In this document: in pieces, positions 1 through 5,076 of the stretch
Layout: every line of letters starts with the position of its first letter
Position numbering within the stretch: the stretch's first letter is position 1
NCBI GenBank assembly: GCA_003240695.1
Contig: QFNC01000078.1
Location: forward strand, 1-5,076
Direction of reading: 5' to 3'
Source: Pseudoxanthomonas suwonensis
GTDB taxonomy: Bacteria; Pseudomonadota; Gammaproteobacteria; Xanthomonadales; Xanthomonadaceae
DNA length: 5,076 bases
Position numbers and translations under genes: made by a program
The notes under the pieces: model-generated
Databases searched by the model: none
The model's input: only the letters and a program-made list of their open reading frames with translations
What the model was told of the DNA's origin: nothing

Positions 1-1
1 C

Positions 2-430
2 GCGGCCCGCAGCGCCGGGGAGCGCGCCGGCTTCGAGGTGCTGGCCGATGACGACGTGCTCAAGGCCCTGCCCGAGGTGGACATCCTGATCGACATCCTG
101 CCCGGCGGGGAGGCCACCCGCGGCATGATCGACGCCGAGGTGCTGGCGGCCCTGCCCGACCACGCCGTACTGATCAACGTGGGCCGCGGCACCACCGTGG
201 ACCAGCAGGCGCTGCGGGAGGCCCTCGAGGGCGGGACGCTCGGGGCCGCCGCCCTGGATGTCACCGACCCGGAGCCGCTGCCGGCCGAGGACCCGCTGTG
301 GGACGCACCGCGCCTGCTCATCACCCCGCACGCCGCCGGTGGACGCCCCGTGGGGGCCGATGAGCGCATCCGTGAGAACCTGCTGGCCCTGGAAGGCGAC
401 GGGGCGATCGTGCAGCTCGCTGACCGCTGA
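2..430 (+). CDS. D-2-hydroxyacid dehydrogenase, C-terminal part (5' end outside window)
   Basis: This is the C-terminal 142 residues of an NAD(P)-dependent D-isomer-specific 2-hydroxyacid dehydrogenase, a cytoplasmic enzyme that interconverts 2-keto acids and D-2-hydroxy acids. The reading frame is open from the window edge, so the start and the GxGxxG dinucleotide-binding loop lie outside. All three family catalytic residues are visible: the Arg of INVGRG (codon 185-187), the Glu of DPEPLP (codon 272-274) and the His of ITPHAAG (codon 329-331). The segment DILPGGEATRGMID matches the usual region in which a lPlTxeTrgli-type motif follows the last strands of the nucleotide fold. The C-terminus after the His is short and carries no ACT domain, which argues against a long-form SerA phosphoglycerate dehydrogenase and fits a glyoxylate/hydroxypyruvate reductase-like enzyme; the substrate cannot be read from this fragment. 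The gene converges on the minus-strand operon, with 9 bp between the two stop codons. Confidence 0.9.
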   Translation, partial: AARSAGERAGFEVLADDDVLKALPEVDILIDILPGGEATRGMIDAEVLAALPDHAVLINVGRGTTVDQQALREALEGGTLGAAALDVTDPEPLPAEDPLWDAPRLLITPHAAGGRPVGADERIRENLLALEGDGAIVQLADR

Positions 431-439
431 CAGCAGCTC

Positions 440-1630
440 TCAGATGCGCGAACCGTCGTCGGCGGCTGCGGTGATCATGCGCCCTCGGTGGCGCCACAGC
501 AGCCATGTAGGAACCACGATTACCGCGCACACAGCTCCCCACACGGCGAAGGCGTCACCGGCGCCGATGGTTCCGGAGAGCACCGCCAGGCCCGGCCGCG
601 CCACGGCAATGACGATCCCACCGCTGAGGGAGGCGACGGACAGCACCGAGGCCAGCAACCGTGGCCCGGCACGTTGGGCCACCCAGATGTCCGTGATCGT
701 CTTGGCCACCGCATGGAGCGCGCCGATCACGGGAAGCAGCACGGCGATCGCCAGCCAGCCCACGTCGGCCCGCACGCTCCAGGCGATACCGACGCACGCC
801 AGGCCAATGCCGGCCACGGACAGGGGAACCCACGGCCGGGAGACCGCGACGGCGTGCGCCCCCATCACCCCACCGACGCCCCCGGCCACTGCGAAGGCCG
901 CGTATATCAGCCCGGTGATGGTGGGCGGGAGCTCCAGCTGCAGGGCCAGTGGCTGCACCAGGATCTGGAGGGTCCAGCCCGCCACGAGCACCAGTGCTGC
1001 GAGCAAGACGCCGTTGCGTGCCCGCGGGTCCGACAGAGCCGTGCGCAGGCTGGAGGTGCTGGTCGCCTGGGTCATCACCAGATCCGGGTCGATGTCCGGG
1101 ATCGTCCACGTGAGCAGCAGCGCCGCGGCCGCGAGCCCGGCTGTGATCCAGAAGGGCAGGCCGGGGTCCACGGTGTACAGCCACCCGGCGGTCAGCAGGG
1201 AGATCACCCCGGCCACCCCGGTGATCGCCCGTGTCACCCCCAGGTACCGCTGGGCATCGTGTTCGGACAGCTCCTGCTTCGCCAGCTCCCACGAGTAGGC
1301 GGTGTCGATCCCGGAGGCCAGCGCCCACAGCAGGCCCCAGGCGATCCAAGTCGCCACCAGCACGGGCAGGGAGTCCACGAAACCGATTGATGCGAACACG
1401 ATGGTCGTGGCCACGCAGATCCCCACCAGCGAGCGACGCCTGCCGAGCTTGTCCGCAAGCCTGCCCATCGGCAGCTCCGCCAGCACCACGGTGATGCGGA
1501 AGATGCCGTCGACCATGGCGGCCTCGCCCAGGCTGAAACCGCGGTCCAGCAGCAGGATCAGCCAGACCGGGAACCAGAACTGGACGTCGAGCAGCAGTCT
1601 GACCACGCCGAGGCGGATCAGTGCGCTCAT
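440..1630 (-). CDS. MFS transporter, 12 predicted membrane helices
   Basis: A 396-residue inner-membrane protein of the major facilitator superfamily. About twelve hydrophobic segments can be picked out, for example near residues 9-28, 35-56 and 67-86, and the chain has a hydrophilic central loop around the PDIDPDLVMTQ segment, dividing it into two six-helix halves. The motif A signature is clear between helices 2 and 3 at residues 56-66 (GRLADKLGRRR), preceded by ELPM, the arrangement common in drug-efflux-like MFS proteins. The start is taken as the ATG at 1630, which overlaps the stop of the upstream gene as ATGA. The frame stays open further upstream to about 2212, but that stretch is arginine-rich, not membrane-like, and lies over another gene. 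No strong Shine-Dalgarno precedes the ATG, so translation probably depends on coupling. It is the last gene of the operon. The substrate and direction are not determinable; a set of short MFS proteins of this kind are annotated as multidrug or sugar exporters. Confidence 0.92.
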   Translation of the reverse strand: MSALIRLGVVRLLLDVQFWFPVWLILLLDRGFSLGEAAMVDGIFRITVVLAELPMGRLADKLGRRRSLVGICVATTIVFASIGFVDSLPVLVATWIAWGLLWALASGIDTAYSWELAKQELSEHDAQRYLGVTRAITGVAGVISLLTAGWLYTVDPGLPFWITAGLAAAALLLTWTIPDIDPDLVMTQATSTSSLRTALSDPRARNGVLLAALVLVAGWTLQILVQPLALQLELPPTITGLIYAAFAVAGGVGGVMGAHAVAVSRPWVPLSVAGIGLACVGIAWSVRADVGWLAIAVLLPVIGALHAVAKTITDIWVAQRAGPRLLASVLSVASLSGGIVIAVARPGLAVLSGTIGAGDAFAVWGAVCAVIVVPTWLLWRHRGRMITAAADDGSRI

Positions 1631-3054
1631 GAGACGCTCTGTCGCCGCTTCCAGATGAACACGGAGATCAGCACCACCGAGATGATCACGCTGACCAGCA
1701 CGATCGCGTCGATGGACTGGGCGGAGAGCCAGTAGGTGATCGTGCTGTGCCCGAAGTCGAACGCTGACTGGCCAGGATCCGCACTTGCCTGACGACCGAA
1801 CTGCACCAGGGCGATCGCGGTTGCGAGCACCGAGGTGACACCGATGGTCATCAGGATGATGTCGGTGAACATCGCGCTGCGGGCGGCCCGATCGGCGGCC
1901 AGGGACTCTAGGCGCTCGCGACAGATCTGCAGCTTCTCGCGGATAGGACCGTCGAGGATCTCGTCGTGGTCCCACGCGTCCAGGACCCTGCGCATCTCGG
2001 TGCGCCCGATCCGGCTGCCGTAGCGTCCCACCTCGGCGCGGACCAGCAGCAGTTCCTGCGCCTGGTTCACGGCACCTTCGAGCTCGTCGCGCAGTGCGGT
2101 CAAAGACACCTCCGAGCGCGGTGCCATCGACCACGACAGGATCGTGCGCAGGCGAGCGTCCACCCCGGTGGCAGCGGTGTAGAAGTACTGGGCGCGGCGC
2201 AGTGCCTCCCACAGCACGTCCGCTGCAGGGTCGGTCTCGCGGTAGACGTAGTTCATCCAGCTCGTCACGTTCGCCCGCTGACCGTCCAGCAGCTCGTCGA
2301 CGAGGCGGGGCACGTCACCGTCGGTCCCCGCCAGCCACGCCCTGGTGAACTCGCGGATCCCGGTCGACGGGATGTGGCCCGTCTGCTCGGTCAGAGACAG
2401 TGCGCGGGACACCCACAGGGGGCCGTGCCCCCGGTTCTCCTCTGCAGCCTCCTCCCGCACGTCGCTGCCGCCGTCACTGGGTCGCTCCCCGGCCGGATCT
2501 GTGGTCAGCACGTGCACGTCGGCCCCGGAGGTGGCCAGGATGTCCTTCGCCAGGGGGCCGATGTGCTCATCGAGGCACCAGCGGGTGAGCTGTTCGCCGA
2601 CGGCCTGGACCTCCGCCTCCAGGTGCTGGGAGAGTGACCCCAGGTCACCGCGCAGCTCGCCGTCGTATCGGAGTCGCCCCTCCGCCATGGCGACGCCGTG
2701 ATCGAAGAGGGTCCACCGCAACGCGGTCGGGATCAGGTCCGAGGTCGGCTCGGGGGCGGGCACGTCCTCGGTGGTCTCGACGGCTCGACCGGGGACGAGG
2801 GCATCGGGCAGGTCGGCGAGGTCCACCTCTGCGTCCACCAGCTCCAGGGGCCGGGGCAGGGCGTCCCCGGCAGCGCGCGTGTAGCGGATGGTCTGCGCCG
2901 AGCTGCTGGCGCGGCTGAACTGCCATCCCTTCTCGTTCCACCTCTTCGCCACGCGACCCCAGAAGGCCTGGTCCTCCTGCTCCAAGCGGTCCCGCACCCC
3001 CGGTGCGGTGGCGAGGTCGAAGGCGACAGGGGCAACCCACCGGAACTCAAGCAT
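1627..3054 (-). CDS. Unrecognised protein with large cytoplasmic part and two C-terminal membrane helices
   Basis: I do not recognise this 475-residue protein. It has no signal peptide or N-terminal membrane helix. Residues 1-180 look like a mixed alpha/beta soluble region, including a likely strand pair at about 112-130. Residues 185-210 form a polar, acidic linker. Residues 213-390 are strongly helical, with charged and leucine-rich stretches (about 320-345 and 371-392) that could form coiled coils. Two membrane helices follow, at about 395-417 and 447-467, separated by a loop of about 29 residues, and the chain ends in the basic tail KRRQSVS. With the tail inside, both termini are cytoplasmic. 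This overall layout resembles CorA or Rmd1/DUF155-type proteins, but there is no GMN motif after the first helix and the connecting loop is too long for CorA. The ATG at 3054 lies inside the end of the upstream gene (8-nt overlap) and has a GGAG ribosome site 7 nt ahead, which supports this start. Its stop overlaps the MFS start. It probably works in the membrane with its operon partners. Confidence 0.85.
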   Translation of the reverse strand: MLEFRWVAPVAFDLATAPGVRDRLEQEDQAFWGRVAKRWNEKGWQFSRASSSAQTIRYTRAAGDALPRPLELVDAEVDLADLPDALVPGRAVETTEDVPAPEPTSDLIPTALRWTLFDHGVAMAEGRLRYDGELRGDLGSLSQHLEAEVQAVGEQLTRWCLDEHIGPLAKDILATSGADVHVLTTDPAGERPSDGGSDVREEAAEENRGHGPLWVSRALSLTEQTGHIPSTGIREFTRAWLAGTDGDVPRLVDELLDGQRANVTSWMNYVYRETDPAADVLWEALRRAQYFYTAATGVDARLRTILSWSMAPRSEVSLTALRDELEGAVNQAQELLLVRAEVGRYGSRIGRTEMRRVLDAWDHDEILDGPIREKLQICRERLESLAADRAARSAMFTDIILMTIGVTSVLATAIALVQFGRQASADPGQSAFDFGHSTITYWLSAQSIDAIVLVSVIISVVLISVFIWKRRQSVS

Positions 3055-4081
3055 GTGCCATCTCCAGTTCTCTCAGCGGCACCTGGACGATCCGTCCGAC
3101 CCAGGGCCCGTCCAGTACTTTCACCCGTACCAGCTCTTCGGGCGAGGTCGGGGCCTGAGGCCAGGCGTCCACCACCGCGGCGGTGCCGGCCGGGGTGATG
3201 CCCACGGGGGCGCCGTCCTCGTCCAGCAGCTCCACGGGGCCCTCGGCGGAGCGCAGCGTCACCGCCTGGTGCGACTGCTCCAGCGCGGCGATGTGCTCCG
3301 CGTATTCGGGGGTCAATCGGTACTCGGCCAGCGACGCGTTGAAGTGCTCCTGCAGACGCCTGCCCTCGGCCGTGTCACTGAGCAGCACATGGAGACCTTG
3401 GGAGGACGACGTCAGGGCCGAGGAGCCGGGGACCGCCTGGATCCCGGACCCGTCGCCGGGGAAGTCCGGGCCGTCCACCAACGCTCTGCCGGCCAGAGAA
3501 TCCTCCGCCACCAGGTCCACCTCGCCTTCGGAAAGTGCGAGGAAGGCATCCTCGGCGGAGAGGTAGCTCTGGAACTCCGCTCCGGACCCGTCGAGCTCGG
3601 TCCAGTAGTCATACCCCTCGATCCGCGCGATGCGCAGCCCGGTGAGGTCCGTGCGCTCGGCGATGGCGGTGAGGTCGTCCTCGGTACGTCCGAACAGGGT
3701 GTAGGTCAGCTCGAGCAAAGGATCGGAGTAGATGAACTGCTCGTCACGGGTCTCCGACTCGACCATCGCCACCACCCCGATCGCTCCTCCTTCGAGGACG
3801 TCCCGCTGAGCGAGCTGCCAGGTGGTGAAGGTGTAGGTGGGGTCGTACCCCGCGTGGCGCAGCGTCTGGGCCGTGATGAGTGCCAGGGGGCCGCTCTCCG
3901 GCAGCTCGCTGGAGATGTACGGGGCCCATTCCGCGGTGACCAGCGTGACCGGCTGCAGCCTCGCGGGTGGCTTCGCCCGCAGGACCACGGTGACCAGAAG
4001 CAGGGAGACGAGCAGCACCACGGCCAGGAGCAGAAGGGGCCAGGATGGCGAGGTCCGTCGACGCAGGGAGGTGGCTCTCAC
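3047..4081 (-). CDS. Membrane-anchored solute-binding protein family 3-like protein with extra C-terminal domain
   Basis: A 344-residue extracytoplasmic protein. Residues 1-13 are basic and residues 14-34 form one leucine/valine-rich membrane segment. There is no cysteine lipobox, so it is probably held by a signal anchor (a cleavage site near the RAKPPA stretch cannot be excluded). Residues about 43-268 match family 3 periplasmic binding proteins (SBP_bac_3): the opening strand VTLVTAEWAPYIS, the hinge-like ETRDEQFIYSDPL at 110-122 whose Arg112 corresponds to the carboxylate-binding Arg of amino-acid receptors, the AFLALSEGEVDLVAED segment at 179-194, and the terminal QGLHVLLS and HFNASLAEY elements. 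Residues about 272-344 form an additional beta-rich, possibly SH3-like module ending KVLDGPWVGRIVQVPLREL. The start is GTG at 4081, 9 nt after the nucleosidase stop and in the same frame; the nearest Shine-Dalgarno-like AAGG is 13 nt away, so reinitiation is likely. No ABC permease or ATPase is adjacent, so a sensing or scavenging role is possible. The ligand is unknown. Confidence 0.85.
   Translation of the reverse strand: MRATSLRRRTSPSWPLLLLAVVLLVSLLLVTVVLRAKPPARLQPVTLVTAEWAPYISSELPESGPLALITAQTLRHAGYDPTYTFTTWQLAQRDVLEGGAIGVVAMVESETRDEQFIYSDPLLELTYTLFGRTEDDLTAIAERTDLTGLRIARIEGYDYWTELDGSGAEFQSYLSAEDAFLALSEGEVDLVAEDSLAGRALVDGPDFPGDGSGIQAVPGSSALTSSSQGLHVLLSDTAEGRRLQEHFNASLAEYRLTPEYAEHIAALEQSHQAVTLRSAEGPVELLDEDGAPVGITPAGTAAVVDAWPQAPTSPEELVRVKVLDGPWVGRIVQVPLRELEMAHA
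3062..3065 (-). promoter_or_regulatory. Ribosome-binding site GGAG fixing the start of the two-helix protein
   Basis: On the minus strand GGAG lies 7 nt ahead of the ATG at 3054, inside the last codons of the upstream binding-type protein. It shows that the 475-residue gene has its own initiation signal although it overlaps its neighbour by 8 nt. Confidence 0.7.
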
Positions 4082-4090
4082 CAGATCAGA

Positions 4091-4858
4091 CTAGCCTTGT
4101 GGCGGCGTGCTGCCCAACGCATGGGCGAACCGCTCGACAGCGCGGGCGGAGATCTCGGCCACCAGGTCCAGCTCGAGGTGGAACTGCTGATCGGCAGCGG
4201 GGCCGCACAGGTCCGAGACCGCGCGCAGCGCCACGAAGGGCACCCCGAGCGAGGCAGCGGTGCGCGCGGTGGCGGTGGTCTCCATGTCGGCGCTGAGCGC
4301 GCCGGGGAACCGCTCCCGCATCGGTTGCGCCAGGGGGGCGGTCACGAACGCATCACCGGAGAGCATCAGCCCGCGACGCACCGCAGTGGCGCCGTCGACC
4401 GAGCCGAGGGCGGCTTGCTCGGCGGCGTCGGCCCAGCTCTTGTCGGCCTCGAAGCGGGCGGGGGAGCCGGGCACCTGGCCGGGCTCGTAGCCGAAGGCGG
4501 TGGCATCGGCGATCGACCAGGTGAACGAGTCGCCCACGATCAGGGTGCCCACCTCGACGTCGGCAGCGAGACCGCCGCACGAGCCGGCCGCGACCACGCC
4601 CGCGGGCCTGTGCTCGAGGATTGCCCAGGTGGCGGCGGCGCTCGCCGCAGCGATCCCGATCCCGCTGGTGACCACCACGGCGGGCCGGCCGGCGAGAGTG
4701 CCGCGCACCGCCCGTACCTCGCGCATCCCGGCCTCGGTGACGAAAGGGCTGAAGGGGGTCGTGAGCTGCTCGGCGCCCTGCAGGCGGGCCTCGAACGGGG
4801 CCGCCTCCTCCGGCATAGCGACCATGACCAGGAGCGGGGCGGGGGAGGACGTCGTCAT
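4091..4858 (-). CDS. mtnN: 5'-methylthioadenosine/S-adenosylhomocysteine nucleosidase
   Basis: A 255-residue cytoplasmic enzyme of the PNP/UDP phosphorylase-like fold that splits 5'-methylthioadenosine and S-adenosylhomocysteine into adenine plus methylthioribose or ribosylhomocysteine, serving methionine salvage and the activated methyl cycle. Alignment by eye to the E. coli enzyme is good throughout: VAMPEEA at 13-19 (Glu18 matches catalytic Glu12), SGIG at 65-68, GSCGGL at 92-97, DATAFGYEPGQVPGSPARF at 118-136, SGDAF at 167-171, DMETTA at 191-196 (Glu193 matches Glu174) and RAVSDL at 212-217 (Asp216 matches Asp197). The spacing from Glu193 to Asp216 equals that of the E. coli pair. The AFGYE and SGDAF segments favour MtnN over futalosine hydrolase. 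The ATG at 4858 is chosen because a later start at Met12 would remove the first beta strand; there is no Shine-Dalgarno, and a -10 element 6 nt upstream suggests a leaderless mRNA. It is the first gene of the minus-strand operon. Confidence 0.93.
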   Translation of the reverse strand: MTTSSPAPLLVMVAMPEEAAPFEARLQGAEQLTTPFSPFVTEAGMREVRAVRGTLAGRPAVVVTSGIGIAAASAAATWAILEHRPAGVVAAGSCGGLAADVEVGTLIVGDSFTWSIADATAFGYEPGQVPGSPARFEADKSWADAAEQAALGSVDGATAVRRGLMLSGDAFVTAPLAQPMRERFPGALSADMETTATARTAASLGVPFVALRAVSDLCGPAADQQFHLELDLVAEISARAVERFAHALGSTPPQG

Positions 4859-4864
4859 GCAGGC

Positions 4865-4870
4865 AGGCTA
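4865..4870 (-). promoter_or_regulatory. -10 element of the nucleosidase operon, predicted leaderless start
   Basis: On the minus strand TAGCCT fits the actinobacterial TANNNT -10 pattern. Exactly six bases (GCCTGC) separate it from the ATG at 4858, placing the expected transcription start at the A of the start codon. No Shine-Dalgarno is present between them. A convincing -35 box is not visible, although GGTGTC lies roughly where one would be. Leaderless mRNAs are common in actinobacteria, which makes the reading plausible. Confidence 0.6.
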
Positions 4871-4945
4871 CCCGCCCAGGCGCTGGACACCGGCGGCGCA
4901 CGTGGCGGGTCCGGGCGCGCCCAGGGCGGGGAGAGGCCGGTTCGC

Positions 4946-4951
4946 TAGGCT
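4946..4951 (+). promoter_or_regulatory. -10 element of the divergent + strand gene
   Basis: TAGGCT in the context GCTAGGCTGG is a typical actinobacterial -10. It would start transcription near 4958 and give a 5' leader of roughly 50 nt before the ATG at 5010. No good -35 box is seen; the expected zone is GC-rich. Confidence 0.5.
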
Positions 4952-4977
4952 GGCCGCGTACGACACCCCTCGACGAG

Positions 4978-4994
4978 GCGACCTGCGCGGTCGC
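4978..4994 (+). other. Small hairpin in the 5' leader of the + strand gene
   Basis: GCGACC (4978-4983) and GGTCGC (4989-4994) form a perfect 6-bp stem with the 5-nt loop TGCGC. It ends 4 nt ahead of the AGGAG ribosome site. It could influence translation or mRNA stability, or be a chance product of high GC; it lacks a U-tract and is not a terminator. Confidence 0.35.
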
Positions 4995-4998
4995 GGCT

Positions 4999-5003
4999 AG
5001 GAG
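4999..5003 (+). promoter_or_regulatory. Ribosome-binding site AGGAG for the gene at 5010
   Basis: AGGAG is a near-perfect Shine-Dalgarno sequence, 6 nt ahead of the ATG at 5010. It is the main reason for accepting this truncated reading frame as a real gene start. Confidence 0.8.
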
Positions 5004-5009
5004 TCAGCA

Positions 5010-5076
5010 ATGGGACGCATCCGAGACGCCGTGGTGGTGGGAGCCCGCACCGTGCGCCGGGTGCCGATCCCCTCGG
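5010..5076 (+). CDS. Start of an unidentified + strand gene (cut by window edge)
   Basis: Twenty-two codons are visible before the window ends, beginning MGRIRDAVVVGARTVRRVPI. The reading frame is supported by an AGGAG ribosome-binding site at 4999-5003 with a 6-nt spacer to the ATG, and by a promoter-like -10 further upstream. The short segment is basic with a small hydrophobic patch; it is not enough to name a family. It is transcribed divergently from the nucleosidase operon. Confidence 0.7.
   Translation, partial: MGRIRDAVVVGARTVRRVPIPS

Larger units (their letters stand above)
4859..5009. promoter_or_regulatory. Divergent intergenic control region (151 bp)
   Basis: This is the only intergenic stretch of note in the window. 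It holds a -10 element for each direction (4870-4865 minus, 4946-4951 plus). Between them lie two perfect palindromes, CACGTG at 4899-4904 and GGGCGCGCCC at 4913-4922, and an 8-bp direct repeat CGCCCAGG at 4873-4880 and 4918-4925. Any of these could be a regulator site, but in such GC-rich DNA chance occurrence is likely for each one taken alone. Confidence 0.55.

Noticed and set aside
258..1390. Long + strand open frames over the dehydrogenase end and the MFS gene
   Set aside because: Their translations are low-complexity Ser/Thr/Ala/Pro or Gly/His/Gln-rich sequences in shadow frames of a clear 12-helix transporter.
1631..2212. N-terminal extension of the MFS frame upstream of 1630
   Set aside because: The extra sequence is Arg/Pro-rich, lacks membrane or domain features and overlaps the 475-residue gene. 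The ATG at 1630 in an ATGA overlap directly precedes the first membrane helix.
3047..3054. Programmed frameshift joining the binding protein to the two-helix protein
   Set aside because: The overlap has no slippery run, the second gene has its own GGAG ribosome site and ATG, and a fusion would place its large soluble part outside the cell, at odds with the basic cytoplasmic tail and absence of other helices.
1627..3054. CorA magnesium transporter
   Set aside because: The two C-terminal helices fit in layout, but there is no GMN motif after the first helix and the connecting loop is far longer than in CorA.
4091..4858. Futalosine hydrolase (MqnB) instead of MTA/SAH nucleosidase
   Set aside because: The AFGYEPGQVPGSPARF and SGDAF segments and all three catalytic residues follow the MtnN pattern closely, and no menaquinone pathway gene is adjacent.
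2888..4948. A 686-codon open frame on the + strand
   Set aside because: It lies antisense to the well-supported mtnN and binding-protein genes, and its translation is a Gly/Arg/Gln-rich sequence without recognisable domains, as expected from the opposite strand of high-GC genes.

Overview
The window is GC-rich, with G/C-dominated third codon positions, tightly packed genes and TANNNT-type -10 elements. Together with the protein sequences this points to a high-GC actinobacterium. A Micrococcales member of the Brachybacterium/Dermabacteraceae type is my best guess, but that is an inference from general appearance and not a match.

Layout: the 3' end of a D-2-hydroxyacid dehydrogenase gene enters on the + strand (2-430). 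It converges on a minus-strand block of four genes that fills 440-4858 almost without gaps. In order of transcription these are a 5'-methylthioadenosine/S-adenosylhomocysteine nucleosidase (4858-4091), a membrane-anchored family 3 solute-binding-type protein with an extra C-terminal beta-rich domain (4081-3047), a 475-residue unrecognised protein with a large cytoplasmic part and two C-terminal membrane helices (3054-1627), and a 12-helix MFS transporter (1630-440). The junctions are a 9-nt gap, an 8-nt overlap and a 4-nt ATGA overlap, so the genes look like one translationally coupled operon. A 151-bp divergent control region (4859-5009) separates it from the start of another + strand gene (5010 onward, cut by the window edge). 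That region has a -10 element for each direction. The one facing the nucleosidase sits so close that its mRNA would begin at the ATG, i.e. leaderless.

How the genes may work together: the nucleosidase is securely identified and salvages or detoxifies MTA and SAH. The binding-type protein has no ABC permease or ATPase beside it and is tethered to the membrane instead of being a lipoprotein, so it may act as an extracytoplasmic sensor and not as a transport receptor. The two-helix protein has a CorA-like overall layout but lacks the GMN signature; it is the least explained gene here. The MFS protein would supply transport. That these four form one functional unit is inferred only from their tight spacing.

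I see no tRNA, rRNA, CRISPR array, insertion sequence or clear intrinsic terminator in the window.
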